Shown piece by piece: positions 23,459-30,987 of a stretch of DNA of 64,000 nucleotides. The notes below the pieces were generated by a model, which searched no databases, was not told the origin of the DNA, and saw only the letters and a list, made by a program, of their open reading frames with translations. How positions within the stretch are numbered: position 1 is the first letter of the stretch; every line of letters begins with the position of its first letter. The stretch is from positions 62,001-126,000 of the forward strand of contig JARGFU010000017.1 of assembly GCA_029210625.1 (NCBI GenBank). The letters run 5' to 3'. The stretch comes from Deltaproteobacteria bacterium (GTDB taxonomy: Bacteria; Myxococcota; Myxococcia; SLRQ01). Position numbers and translations under genes: made by a program.

Positions 23459-24889
23459 ATGAAGCCGATGTCCGTCCGCCGTCCCTCCGTCCTGATTCCT
23501 TCGATCGCCGCCGCGCTGCTCCTCGGGAGCACCGCCTGCGGGGCCGAGCCCACCCCGGAGCTCCCCGGGGGCGACACGCCGGAGGTGCTCGCGCCGGTCG
23601 TCTGGGGCGGGGAGGTGGCAAAGGACGTCGATCCCGATCCGGACGTGGTCGAGGTCTGGCTGACCTCGGAGGAGAAGGAGATCGATCTGGGCGGCGGCAC
23701 GGTGCTGCCGATGCTCACCTACAACGGCCTCTACCCGGGCCCCCGCATCGAGGCGAAGGTGGGCGACGAGGTGGTGGTCCACTTCGTCAACGGCCTCCGG
23801 GAGCCCCAGACGATCCACTGGCACGGCCTGCGGATCTCCGACCAGATGGACGGCTCGCCGCGCATCCAGTCCCCGGTGGAGCCCGGCGACTCCTTCGAGT
23901 ACCGCTTCGTCGTCCCGGAGGCGGGCACCTTCTGGTACCACCCGCACGTGCGCTCGAACGTGGCGGTGGAGCGGGGCCTGCAGGGCGCGCTGGTCGTCCA
24001 CGACCCGGCCGATCCCCACTTCGATCTGGAGCGGGTGATCGTGGTCGACGACCTGCTGCTGAACGCCGATGGCACCCTGGCCAGCTTCTTCGGCAGCCAC
24101 ATGGAGGGGATGCACGGGCGCTGGGGCAACGTGCTGCTCACCAACGGCCGCTTCTCCGAGCTCGCCACCGGCGAGGCCGTGGTGGGCCAGGCCGAGCGCT
24201 GGCGGATCGTGAACACCGCGAACGCCCGCACCATGAGCCTCTCGGTCGAGGGCGCCGACTTCTGGGTGGTGGGCACCGACGGCGGTCGCCTGCCGACCCC
24301 CTACCGCAGCAGCCGGATCACGGTGGCGGTGGGGCAGCGCTACGACCTCGAGGTGCACTACGACGCCGTGGGCGAGGTGAGGCTCTACAACCATGTCCTC
24401 TCCTCCGATGCCCAGGGCAACACCGTCGAGCTGGCGCTGCCCAACCTGGTCGTCGACGTGGTGGACACCGCTCGCGCCCCGACCGAGATCGTCTGGGCGC
24501 CGAAGGACGCCCTCCCCGAGCGGAGCGTCGATCGCAGCGAGGAGCTGGTCTTCGACGCCGTGCAGGGCGCGAACGGCCTCGAGTGGCGGATCAACGGCGT
24601 CTCCCACGGGATGGAGCCCCTCTTCACCTTCGCCGAGGGCGAGACGGTCGAGCTGCTCCTGCGCAACACCCTGGGGCCCGAGCACCCCTTCCACCTCCAC
24701 GGTCAGTTCTTCGCGATCGCGGGGACCGCCCAGCCCGGCCTGAAGGACACGGTGCTGGTGCCGGGGATGAGCGACGTGCGCATCACGGCCTTCATGGACA
24801 ACCCGGGACGGTGGATGGCCCACTGCCACATCCTCGAGCACGCCGAGCTCGGGATGATGTCCGAGATCGTCGTCACGCCGGCCCCCTAG
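23459..24889 (+). CDS. Multicopper oxidase lipoprotein, copy 2
   Basis: About 476 residues. ATG 23459 is chosen because it follows GGGGAGAGTCAC and yields a proper lipoprotein signal (LLLGSTAC, Cys27); an upstream in-frame ATG lacks both. The copper sites are HWHG, WYHPHV, HPFHLHG and HCHILEHAELGM, complete for T1, T2 and T3 centres. Long blocks are identical to copy 1 (the stretch from TIHWHGLRISDQMDGSPRIQ and the block around WVVGTDGGRLP), so the pair arose by tandem duplication. The two differ most in the signal region and in the middle domain. Confidence 0.93.
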   Translation: MKPMSVRRPSVLIPSIAAALLLGSTACGAEPTPELPGGDTPEVLAPVVWGGEVAKDVDPDPDVVEVWLTSEEKEIDLGGGTVLPMLTYNGLYPGPRIEAKVGDEVVVHFVNGLREPQTIHWHGLRISDQMDGSPRIQSPVEPGDSFEYRFVVPEAGTFWYHPHVRSNVAVERGLQGALVVHDPADPHFDLERVIVVDDLLLNADGTLASFFGSHMEGMHGRWGNVLLTNGRFSELATGEAVVGQAERWRIVNTANARTMSLSVEGADFWVVGTDGGRLPTPYRSSRITVAVGQRYDLEVHYDAVGEVRLYNHVLSSDAQGNTVELALPNLVVDVVDTARAPTEIVWAPKDALPERSVDRSEELVFDAVQGANGLEWRINGVSHGMEPLFTFAEGETVELLLRNTLGPEHPFHLHGQFFAIAGTAQPGLKDTVLVPGMSDVRITAFMDNPGRWMAHCHILEHAELGMMSEIVVTPAP

Positions 24890-25024
24890 GGTCGCCGGCC
24901 CAGGTCGTCACGCGCGAGCGCCCCGGCCGCCTTGATGGCCCCGGGGCTCGATGCGAGTATGCGCGCCGCCAGGCGCGGGATCGGTCGATCCGGTGCCCCT
25001 TCGTGTACCCAGGAGACGATCGAG

Positions 25025-26872
25025 ATGACCGCTCTGAGAGACCCCTTCGCGACCGGAACCGTGGTCCACACCAACGCCTACCGTATCCGGCGCTTCCTGA
25101 ACTGGTTCCCCCTCGGGCTCACCTACGCCTTCCTCTACATGGGGCGGTACAACCTGACCGTCGCCAAGACCGAGCTCGGCAGCCTGATGACGAAGGAGGA
25201 CTTCGGCATCATCTTCGGTGTCGGAACGGTCACCTACGGCTTCGCCTTCCTCCTGAACGGTCCGCTCACCGACCGCTTCGGGGGCAAGAAGGCCATGCTG
25301 GTCGCGGCCCTCGGCTCGGGGCTCATGAACCTGATCATGGGCTACGCGATCTGGACCCTCGCGGGGAACCCGACGAGCGACATCAGCATCCGGGTGCTCT
25401 TCTCCTTCCTCTACGCGGCGAACATGTACTTCCAGTCCTTCGGGGCGGTCGCGATCGTGAAGGTGAACGCCTCCTGGTTCCACGTGAAGGAGCGAGGAGG
25501 CTTCTCGGGGATCTTCGGCACGATGATCTCCTCGGGCATCTTCCTCGCGTTCACGGTCAACGGCTGGATCGTGGATCTGACCCGGACCGCCGGCTCGGCG
25601 CAGACCTGGTGGGTCTTCTTCGCTCCCACGATCGCCCTCTGGGCGATGTTCGTGATCGAGCTCATCCTCCTCAAGGATCGCCCGGGTCAGGCGGGCCACG
25701 AGGACATCGAGACCGGTGACGACGACTCGGGCGACGACGGCAGCCCGATCAGCACCTGGGCGATCCTCAGGCGGATCTTCACCCACCCGATCATCCTCAC
25801 CGTGGCGTTCATCGAGTTCTGCACCGGCGTGCTGCGCAACGGCGTGATGCACTGGTTCCCGATCTACGCCAAGGAGGTCTGGGTCCTGCCGAGCGACCAC
25901 TGGCTGGTCTACGGAAACTGGGGTGAGCTCTACACGATCCTGCCCTTCTTCGGGGTGGCCGCGGTCCTCATGATCATCGGCGGCATCCGCAAGCAGAAGG
26001 GCAAGCCCTCGGCGGTCTTCTGGTCCCTGGGCGGCGTCCTCTTCCTGGTGCCCTTCATGCAGGGCGGCTGGGGTGGCCTCCTGATGGTCGCCGGCGTCAT
26101 CGGCGGCAACGTGGCGGGCTGGGTGAGCGACATCGTCTTCCAGAGCCGGCGGGCGCCGGTGGCGGCCCTGCTCTACGGCCTGCTCTGCGTGGCCTCCGTC
26201 GGCATGTTCTTCAGCCTCGGCTCCACGACCAACGAGGTGTCCTGGGCCAAGGAGGGGAAGACCCAGCTGCAGCCCGGCGACGTGATCACCGAGGTGAACG
26301 GCCAGGCGACCGAGGACTGGACCGACATCTCGAGAGAAGTGGCCTGCCTCCCGGCCGCCTGCGAGGGCGACGCGAAGTGGGACACCGAGAAGTGCTGGTG
26401 CTCGACCAAGCCCAAGCTCACCGCCGACGACCTGAAGGTCAGCACCGGCGTCATCCCGGTCGTGGTGCAGCGCGGGGGTGAGACCCTCACGTTGGAGCTG
26501 AAGGATCCCAAGCCCAAGATGCGGGCGGGTGACAAGCGCAAGCTCCCGGCGGGGCCGGTCCTGCCTCTCTCCCCCACCTGGCTCGGGGTGATCGTCTTCC
26601 TGATGAGCCTGGCGGTCATCGGCACCCACGGCCTGCTCTCGGGCACCGCCACCATGGACTTCGGCGGGAAGCGGGGCGCGGCCACCGCGGTCGGCGCCAT
26701 CGACGGCTTCGTCTACCTCGGGACCGGGCTGCAGTCCTTCTCCCTCGGGATCATCACCTCCTGGGATTGGAGCTACTGGCCCGTGTTCCTCTTCCCCTTC
26801 GGGCTGCTCGGTCTCTACCTGCTGACCCGGATCTGGAACGCCGTGCCCAAGGGCAAGAAGGCGGCCCACTGA
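25025..26872 (+). CDS. MFS transporter (GlpT/OPA-like) with a PDZ-like domain inserted between two late helices
   Basis: About 615 residues; ATG 25025 follows AGGAGACGATCGAG. Residues 1-390 and 515-615 read as a 12-helix MFS protein of the organophosphate:phosphate antiporter type (LNWFPLGLTYAFLYMGRYNLTVAK; later TMDFGGKRGAATAVGAIDG). Between about residues 398 and 513 there is a hydrophilic insert with a PDZ core (LQPGDVITEVNGQATEDWTD; VIPVVVQRGGETLTLELKD) and four cysteines in 17 residues (CLPAAC, CWC). By comparison with GlpT topology, the insert falls in the TM9-TM10 loop, on the periplasmic side. Substrate unknown; the PDZ role is inference. Confidence 0.85.
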   Translation: MTALRDPFATGTVVHTNAYRIRRFLNWFPLGLTYAFLYMGRYNLTVAKTELGSLMTKEDFGIIFGVGTVTYGFAFLLNGPLTDRFGGKKAMLVAALGSGLMNLIMGYAIWTLAGNPTSDISIRVLFSFLYAANMYFQSFGAVAIVKVNASWFHVKERGGFSGIFGTMISSGIFLAFTVNGWIVDLTRTAGSAQTWWVFFAPTIALWAMFVIELILLKDRPGQAGHEDIETGDDDSGDDGSPISTWAILRRIFTHPIILTVAFIEFCTGVLRNGVMHWFPIYAKEVWVLPSDHWLVYGNWGELYTILPFFGVAAVLMIIGGIRKQKGKPSAVFWSLGGVLFLVPFMQGGWGGLLMVAGVIGGNVAGWVSDIVFQSRRAPVAALLYGLLCVASVGMFFSLGSTTNEVSWAKEGKTQLQPGDVITEVNGQATEDWTDISREVACLPAACEGDAKWDTEKCWCSTKPKLTADDLKVSTGVIPVVVQRGGETLTLELKDPKPKMRAGDKRKLPAGPVLPLSPTWLGVIVFLMSLAVIGTHGLLSGTATMDFGGKRGAATAVGAIDGFVYLGTGLQSFSLGIITSWDWSYWPVFLFPFGLLGLYLLTRIWNAVPKGKKAAH

Positions 26873-26891
26873 TCGCGGGCGGGCGGCGGCT

Positions 26892-27389
26892 TCAGGCGCG
26901 GACGTCCGACCCCGGCGTCAGCAGCGGCGCGGCGTCGAGCTCGGTGGCGTCCATCAGCCCCGAGATCCGGCGCAGCGCATCCAGCAGCTCGAGCCGCTCC
27001 TCGGGCTCGAGGGCGAGCAGGCGCTCGACGAAGCTCTCCTGCAGAGGGATGGGCAGGGTCTGGTAGCGCTCGGCGCCCGCGGCCGTCAGCGCCAGGCAGA
27101 CCTTGCGGCGGTCCTTCTCCTGCCGCGTGCGGGTGATCAGCTCGGAGCGGACCAGCCGGTCGAGGATCCGGGAGGTGGTCGCCGGGGAGAGGTGCACCTG
27201 GTTGCCCACCTGGGCCACCGTGATCTCCTCCCCGCGCTCCTCCAGCTCTCCGATGGCCTTGAGGCACATCAGTTGAGGCACCGTCAGCCCCACATCCCGG
27301 GAGAGGAGCTTGGAGTGCTCGGAGATCCGGCGGACGATCTGGCGGATGGCCCGGAGGACCTCGTGGGCGATGTCGGCCTCGCTCGGCAT
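26892..27389 (-). CDS. MarR-family transcriptional regulator
   Basis: 165 residues with the MarR winged helix: VTVAQVGNQVHLSPATTSRILDRLV (recognition-helix region, about 80-105) followed by the wing LITRTRQEKDRRKVCLALT, where the D-x-R-R motif is characteristic. It forms dimers that bind palindromic operators. Convergent with the PDZ-bearing transporter and divergent from ablB; a palindrome typical of MarR sites lies at 27491-27507 in the divergent interval, making it the likely local regulator. Ligand unknown. Confidence 0.92.
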   Translation of the reverse strand: MPSEADIAHEVLRAIRQIVRRISEHSKLLSRDVGLTVPQLMCLKAIGELEERGEEITVAQVGNQVHLSPATTSRILDRLVRSELITRTRQEKDRRKVCLALTAAGAERYQTLPIPLQESFVERLLALEPEERLELLDALRRISGLMDATELDAAPLLTPGSDVRA

Positions 27390-27490
27390 GGGGGCTCCGT
27401 GGGTCGAGGGGAGGGGTCAGCCATAGCACGGGCCCCCGGGCCGACCCAGCAGGTCGTGCCCCACAAAGACTTGAGGGACAAAGGTTGCTG

Positions 27491-27507
27491 TGACAATTAT
27501 ATTGGCA
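27491..27507. promoter_or_regulatory. MarR-type palindromic operator candidate
   Basis: TGACAATTATATTGGCA matches TG-n-CAAT-n3-ATTG-n-CA, symmetric apart from the three central bases and one position per arm. This resembles known MarR/OhrR boxes. It lies in an AT-rich pocket in otherwise GC-rich DNA, 101 bases upstream of the marR start on one side and 108 bases upstream of the ablB start on the other. A weak -35 (TTGAGG, 27471-27476) would place a -10 inside the palindrome. Confidence 0.6.
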
Positions 27508-27614
27508 ACATGTATTCCTGCAGTACGACCGTGGTGCCCGTCCATGCTCTCTCACCCGAGGATCCGCGTCCCCGGGGCTTCCCGGTGAAGATCCCCCTCC
27601 CGGAGGAGGCGCCG

Positions 27615-28409
27615 GTGACCGCCCGGGTGGACCTCTACTCGGACCGGCTGCGCTGCGATCACCCGCGCGCCCACAACGGGGAGGCCCTCGGGCTGGCGCT
27701 GGTGGCCGAGGCCGAGGAGCAGCGCCGGGGAAGGATCGTCGTCCTGGCCAGCGAGGAGGTCTCCGAGGGCCTCGAGGCGGTGGGCTACGAGACCGAAGCG
27801 GTGATGCCCGGCTTCTACCGCGGCGAGGACGACTGCGCGGTGCTGGCCTACGCCCTCGACGGTGAGCGCAGCGATGGCGGGCACCCCCTGGAGGTGGCGC
27901 GGGTCGACGCCCTGATCGAGCGCGGGCCTCGCCCCGGCCGGACCCACCTGCCGGTGGAGACCCACCGCGCGACCCCCGCGGACGCGCCGGAGATCGCCGA
28001 GCTGATCGCCGAGACCTTCGAGCAGTACCCGACACCGAGCGGCAACCCGGAGTACATCGCCGGGGCCATCGAGGAGGGCACCCCCTTCCGGGTGGTCCGC
28101 GATCAGGGCGAGGTCGTGGCCTGCGCCAGCGCCGATCTGATCCGCGAGGCGCGCACCGCCGAGCTCACCGACTGCGCCACCCTGCCGGAGGCGCGCGGGC
28201 GGGGCTACCTGCAGGCCATCCTCGAGGATCTGATGGGCGACCTGCGGGACCTGGACTACCCGACCGCCTTCACCCTGGCCCGGGCGCGCATCGCCGGGGT
28301 GAACCTGGCCTTCCAGCGCCTCGACTTCGAGTACCGCGGCCGGATGACCCGCTCGTGCCGGATCGGTGAGGGGCTCGAGGACATGAACGTGTGGAGCCGG
28401 AGCCTCTAG
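27615..28409 (+). CDS. ablB: Putative beta-lysine N-acetyltransferase
   Basis: About 264 residues from GTG 27615, chosen because GGAGGAGG lies 5 bases upstream and the length then matches AblB proteins (about 265). The N-terminal half has the AblB-like GFYRGEDDCAVLAYAL; the C-terminal GNAT half has DCATLPEARGRGYLQAILED (acetyl-CoA loop), TIARAR-like FTLARARIAG and ends EDMNVWSRSL, close to the ESMNVWYK-type ending of the family. Known AblB acetylates beta-lysine to the compatible solute N-epsilon-acetyl-beta-lysine. The partner lysine 2,3-aminomutase (AblA) is not in this window. Followed after 17 bases by the amidohydrolase gene, probably an operon. Confidence 0.8.
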   Translation: MTARVDLYSDRLRCDHPRAHNGEALGLALVAEAEEQRRGRIVVLASEEVSEGLEAVGYETEAVMPGFYRGEDDCAVLAYALDGERSDGGHPLEVARVDALIERGPRPGRTHLPVETHRATPADAPEIAELIAETFEQYPTPSGNPEYIAGAIEEGTPFRVVRDQGEVVACASADLIREARTAELTDCATLPEARGRGYLQAILEDLMGDLRDLDYPTAFTLARARIAGVNLAFQRLDFEYRGRMTRSCRIGEGLEDMNVWSRSL

Positions 28410-28426
28410 GGCGCTAGGTTCGAGCC

Positions 28427-29470
28427 GTGCCAGCCCCGATCCCCGTCTACTTCCACGACGCCCAGCTCGCGTTCAAGCCGCGCTACGAGTGGGCCTTCGG
28501 CGAGAAGATCGATCACCCGGAGACCACGGCGCGGGCCGAGTCGATCCTCGCAGCGGTGCGGGCCGCCCCGGAAGACTTCGAGCGGCGCGTGCCCCGCGAG
28601 GTTCCCCTCGGCGCCCTGCGGGCCCTGCACAACTACAGCCTGTTGACCCTCTACAACACGGCGGCCAAGGAGCTGGCCGAGGGCGAGACCTTCTCGCCGA
28701 TGGTCTTCCCCCGCCACCGCGACGGCACCGGCGATCCCACCAACCTCCACCAGGCCGGGGCCTTCTGCTTCGACTCGGGTACGCCCCTGGCGAGGAACAC
28801 CTGGGAGGCGGCGGCCTGGAGCGCCGCCTGCGCCCGGGACGCGGCCGCCGAGGTGAGCGGCGGCCGCCACCGCCTGACCTACGCCCTCTCGCGCCCTCCC
28901 GGACACCACGCCACCCGCGCCTCCTTCGGCGGCTACTGCTACTTCGCCAACGCGGCGGTGGCGGCCCGCCTGCTCAAGCGCAAGGGGAGGGTGGCGGTGG
29001 TGGACATCGACTTCCACCACGGCAACGGCACCCAGAACATCTTCTACCGCACGGCCGGCGTCTTCACGCTCTCCGTTCACGGTGATCCCCGCGAGGTCTT
29101 CCCCTACTTCGCCGGCTACGCCTCCGAGACCGGCGCCGGGCCGGGCCTGGGCTTCAACCTGAACATCCCCCTGCCGATGGGTCTCGACGGCGAGGCCTAC
29201 CTGCGGGTGATCGACGACCACGTCCTGCCAGCCGTGCAGCACTTCGCGCCGGACGCCCTGGTGCTCGCCGCGGGCTTCGACACCTACAAGAAGGATCCGG
29301 TGGGGCACTTCCAGCTCGAGCGCGGTGACTACCAGGCGCTGGGCGAGCGCTTCGGCCGCCTCGGCCTGCCCACGGTGGTGGTGCAGGAGGGCGGCTACCA
29401 CGCCGCGGATCTGGGCAAGCTCGCGACGACCTTCCTGCGCGGGGTGCAGGCGGGCCTGGCCGCGAGCTAG
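28427..29470 (+). CDS. Histone-deacetylase-superfamily amidohydrolase (acetylpolyamine amidohydrolase-like)
   Basis: 347 residues from GTG 28427, a length typical of bacterial acetylpolyamine amidohydrolases. HDAC-superfamily motifs are in order: RPPGHHATRASFGGYCYFAN (active-site His pair), VVDIDFHHGNGTQNIFY (zinc-binding Asp and His), SVHGDPREVFPYFAG, and a third zinc Asp in LAAGFDTYKKDP, then the catalytic Tyr region EGGYHA. It would hydrolyse N-acetyl groups from an acetylated amine. Position right behind ablB suggests an acetylated diamino compound as substrate; that is inference. Confidence 0.88.
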   Translation: MPAPIPVYFHDAQLAFKPRYEWAFGEKIDHPETTARAESILAAVRAAPEDFERRVPREVPLGALRALHNYSLLTLYNTAAKELAEGETFSPMVFPRHRDGTGDPTNLHQAGAFCFDSGTPLARNTWEAAAWSAACARDAAAEVSGGRHRLTYALSRPPGHHATRASFGGYCYFANAAVAARLLKRKGRVAVVDIDFHHGNGTQNIFYRTAGVFTLSVHGDPREVFPYFAGYASETGAGPGLGFNLNIPLPMGLDGEAYLRVIDDHVLPAVQHFAPDALVLAAGFDTYKKDPVGHFQLERGDYQALGERFGRLGLPTVVVQEGGYHAADLGKLATTFLRGVQAGLAAS

Positions 29471-29473
29471 CGA

Positions 29474-30868
29474 TCAGGCGCGCGCCTCGCGGGGCGAGAG
29501 CAGGGTGAGGACGATCAGCACCGCCGCCGAGGCGAGGATCGCCGGGATCACCGGATCGGGGCCGGGCGCCCAGGCCGGGACGAGGTTCAGGGTGACGGCC
29601 ACGCCGCCGCCGACCAGCATGCTCCAGAAGGCGGCCCGGGCGCCGGTCCGAGGCCAGAGCAGCCCGGCCAGGGTGGGGACGAAGAGGCCCGAGACCATGA
29701 AGGCGTAGGCGAGGAGCACCGCGTCGAGCACGCCGGGGAGGGCCAGCGCGACGCCGACCGAGAGGGCGCCGACCAGCAGGGTCAGGGCGCGCGAGAGCTT
29801 CAGGAGGCGCGCCTCGCTGGCGCGCTCACCGAGGTGAGGCTCGATGAGGTCGCCCACCAGGTTGCCCACCGAGGCCAGCAGGCAGCTGTCGGCCGTGGAC
29901 ATGATGGCCGAGAAGTACGCGGCCATCAGGATGCCCACGACGCCGACCGGCAGGACCTCGCGGATGAGCATCGGCAGGCCCAGCTCCGGCTCGACCTCGG
30001 GGAAGAGGATCCGGGCGAAGACGCCGAGGGTGACCCCGAGGAAGGCGATGAGCGGCCACTCGAAGAGCCCGGCCAGGTAGAAGGCGCGCCGGGCGGTCTT
30101 CACGTCCCGGCTGGCGTAGATGCGCTGGTAGAGGGTGTTGCCCACGAACCAGATGGGGATGATGGTCACCGCCCAGACCAGCAGGGTCTGCCCGTCGACG
30201 TTCGAGAGCGAGAGGTGGCCCTCGGGCAGCCCGGCGCGGAGCCCCTCGAGGCCGCCCACCGCTTCGAAGCCGAAAGGAAGCCCGAAGAAGAGCAGGCCGC
30301 CGAAGAGCACCGCCCACTGGAGGGTGTCGGTGTAGACCACCGCCTCGAGCCCGCCGAGGGTGGTGTAGAGGATGACGATCGCCGCCATCACCAGCACCGC
30401 GGTGGTCAGGTCGATCTGGAAGGCCACCGAGGAGAGCTTGGCGCCGGCGAGGATCTGGGCCCCGACGAAGGCGGCGTAGCCCACCGCCGAGACCACCGCC
30501 GCCAGGGTGCGGGTGCGGCCGTCGAAGCGGTGCTCGAGGTAGTCGGGGAAGGTGGTCCACCCCAGCTCCTCGCCCAGGGGCTTCACCCGGGGGATGATCA
30601 GCACCGCCGCGATCCAGGCGCCCACCAGGCCGGTGAAGAGGAGCCAGGAGCCCGAGAGGCCCATCGTGAAGCCCAGGCCTCCCAGCCCGATGGAGAAGCC
30701 CCCACCCACGTCGGTGGCGACGATGGAGAGGCCGAGGTGGCCGGCGCCCATCCGCCGGTTCCCCACGAAGTAGGCGTCGGTATCGGTCTGCCGCCGCAGG
30801 AAGTAGAGCCCCACGCCGACGAGGACGAGGCCGTAGCCGGCCACGATGGCCAGGTCCCAGCCGCTCAT
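29474..30868 (-). CDS. Sodium:solute symporter (SSS family)
   Basis: 464 residues with about 13 hydrophobic segments. The family pattern includes the early DTDAYFVGNRRMGAGHLGLS, ATDVGGGFSIGLGGLGFTMG (unwound first core helix with Na+ site), TLGGLEAVVYTDTLQWAVLFG and a PILMAAYFSAIMSTADSCLL-like stretch (VGILMAAYFSAIMSTADSC). It couples sodium influx to uptake of a small solute across the inner membrane; relatives take up proline, pantothenate, sugars or acetate. It is convergent with the amidohydrolase gene, only three bases apart, so any functional link to that locus is suggestive only. Confidence 0.92.
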   Translation of the reverse strand: MSGWDLAIVAGYGLVLVGVGLYFLRRQTDTDAYFVGNRRMGAGHLGLSIVATDVGGGFSIGLGGLGFTMGLSGSWLLFTGLVGAWIAAVLIIPRVKPLGEELGWTTFPDYLEHRFDGRTRTLAAVVSAVGYAAFVGAQILAGAKLSSVAFQIDLTTAVLVMAAIVILYTTLGGLEAVVYTDTLQWAVLFGGLLFFGLPFGFEAVGGLEGLRAGLPEGHLSLSNVDGQTLLVWAVTIIPIWFVGNTLYQRIYASRDVKTARRAFYLAGLFEWPLIAFLGVTLGVFARILFPEVEPELGLPMLIREVLPVGVVGILMAAYFSAIMSTADSCLLASVGNLVGDLIEPHLGERASEARLLKLSRALTLLVGALSVGVALALPGVLDAVLLAYAFMVSGLFVPTLAGLLWPRTGARAAFWSMLVGGGVAVTLNLVPAWAPGPDPVIPAILASAAVLIVLTLLSPREARA

Positions 30869-30987
30869 CGCTTCCGATCCTCACGAGTGCGCATGATGAT
30901 TGCTACACTAACTATTGCTTGTGCAGCTTGATCTCAAGGAGAGGGTCCGCTCTTGCGCCTCGACGGAGACCTGCGAGACTCGCGCAG

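Noticed and set aside
27510-27512. ATG start for ablB
   Set aside because: No Shine-Dalgarno and the extra 35 residues do not resemble the family; GTG 27615 with GGAGGAGG fits family length.
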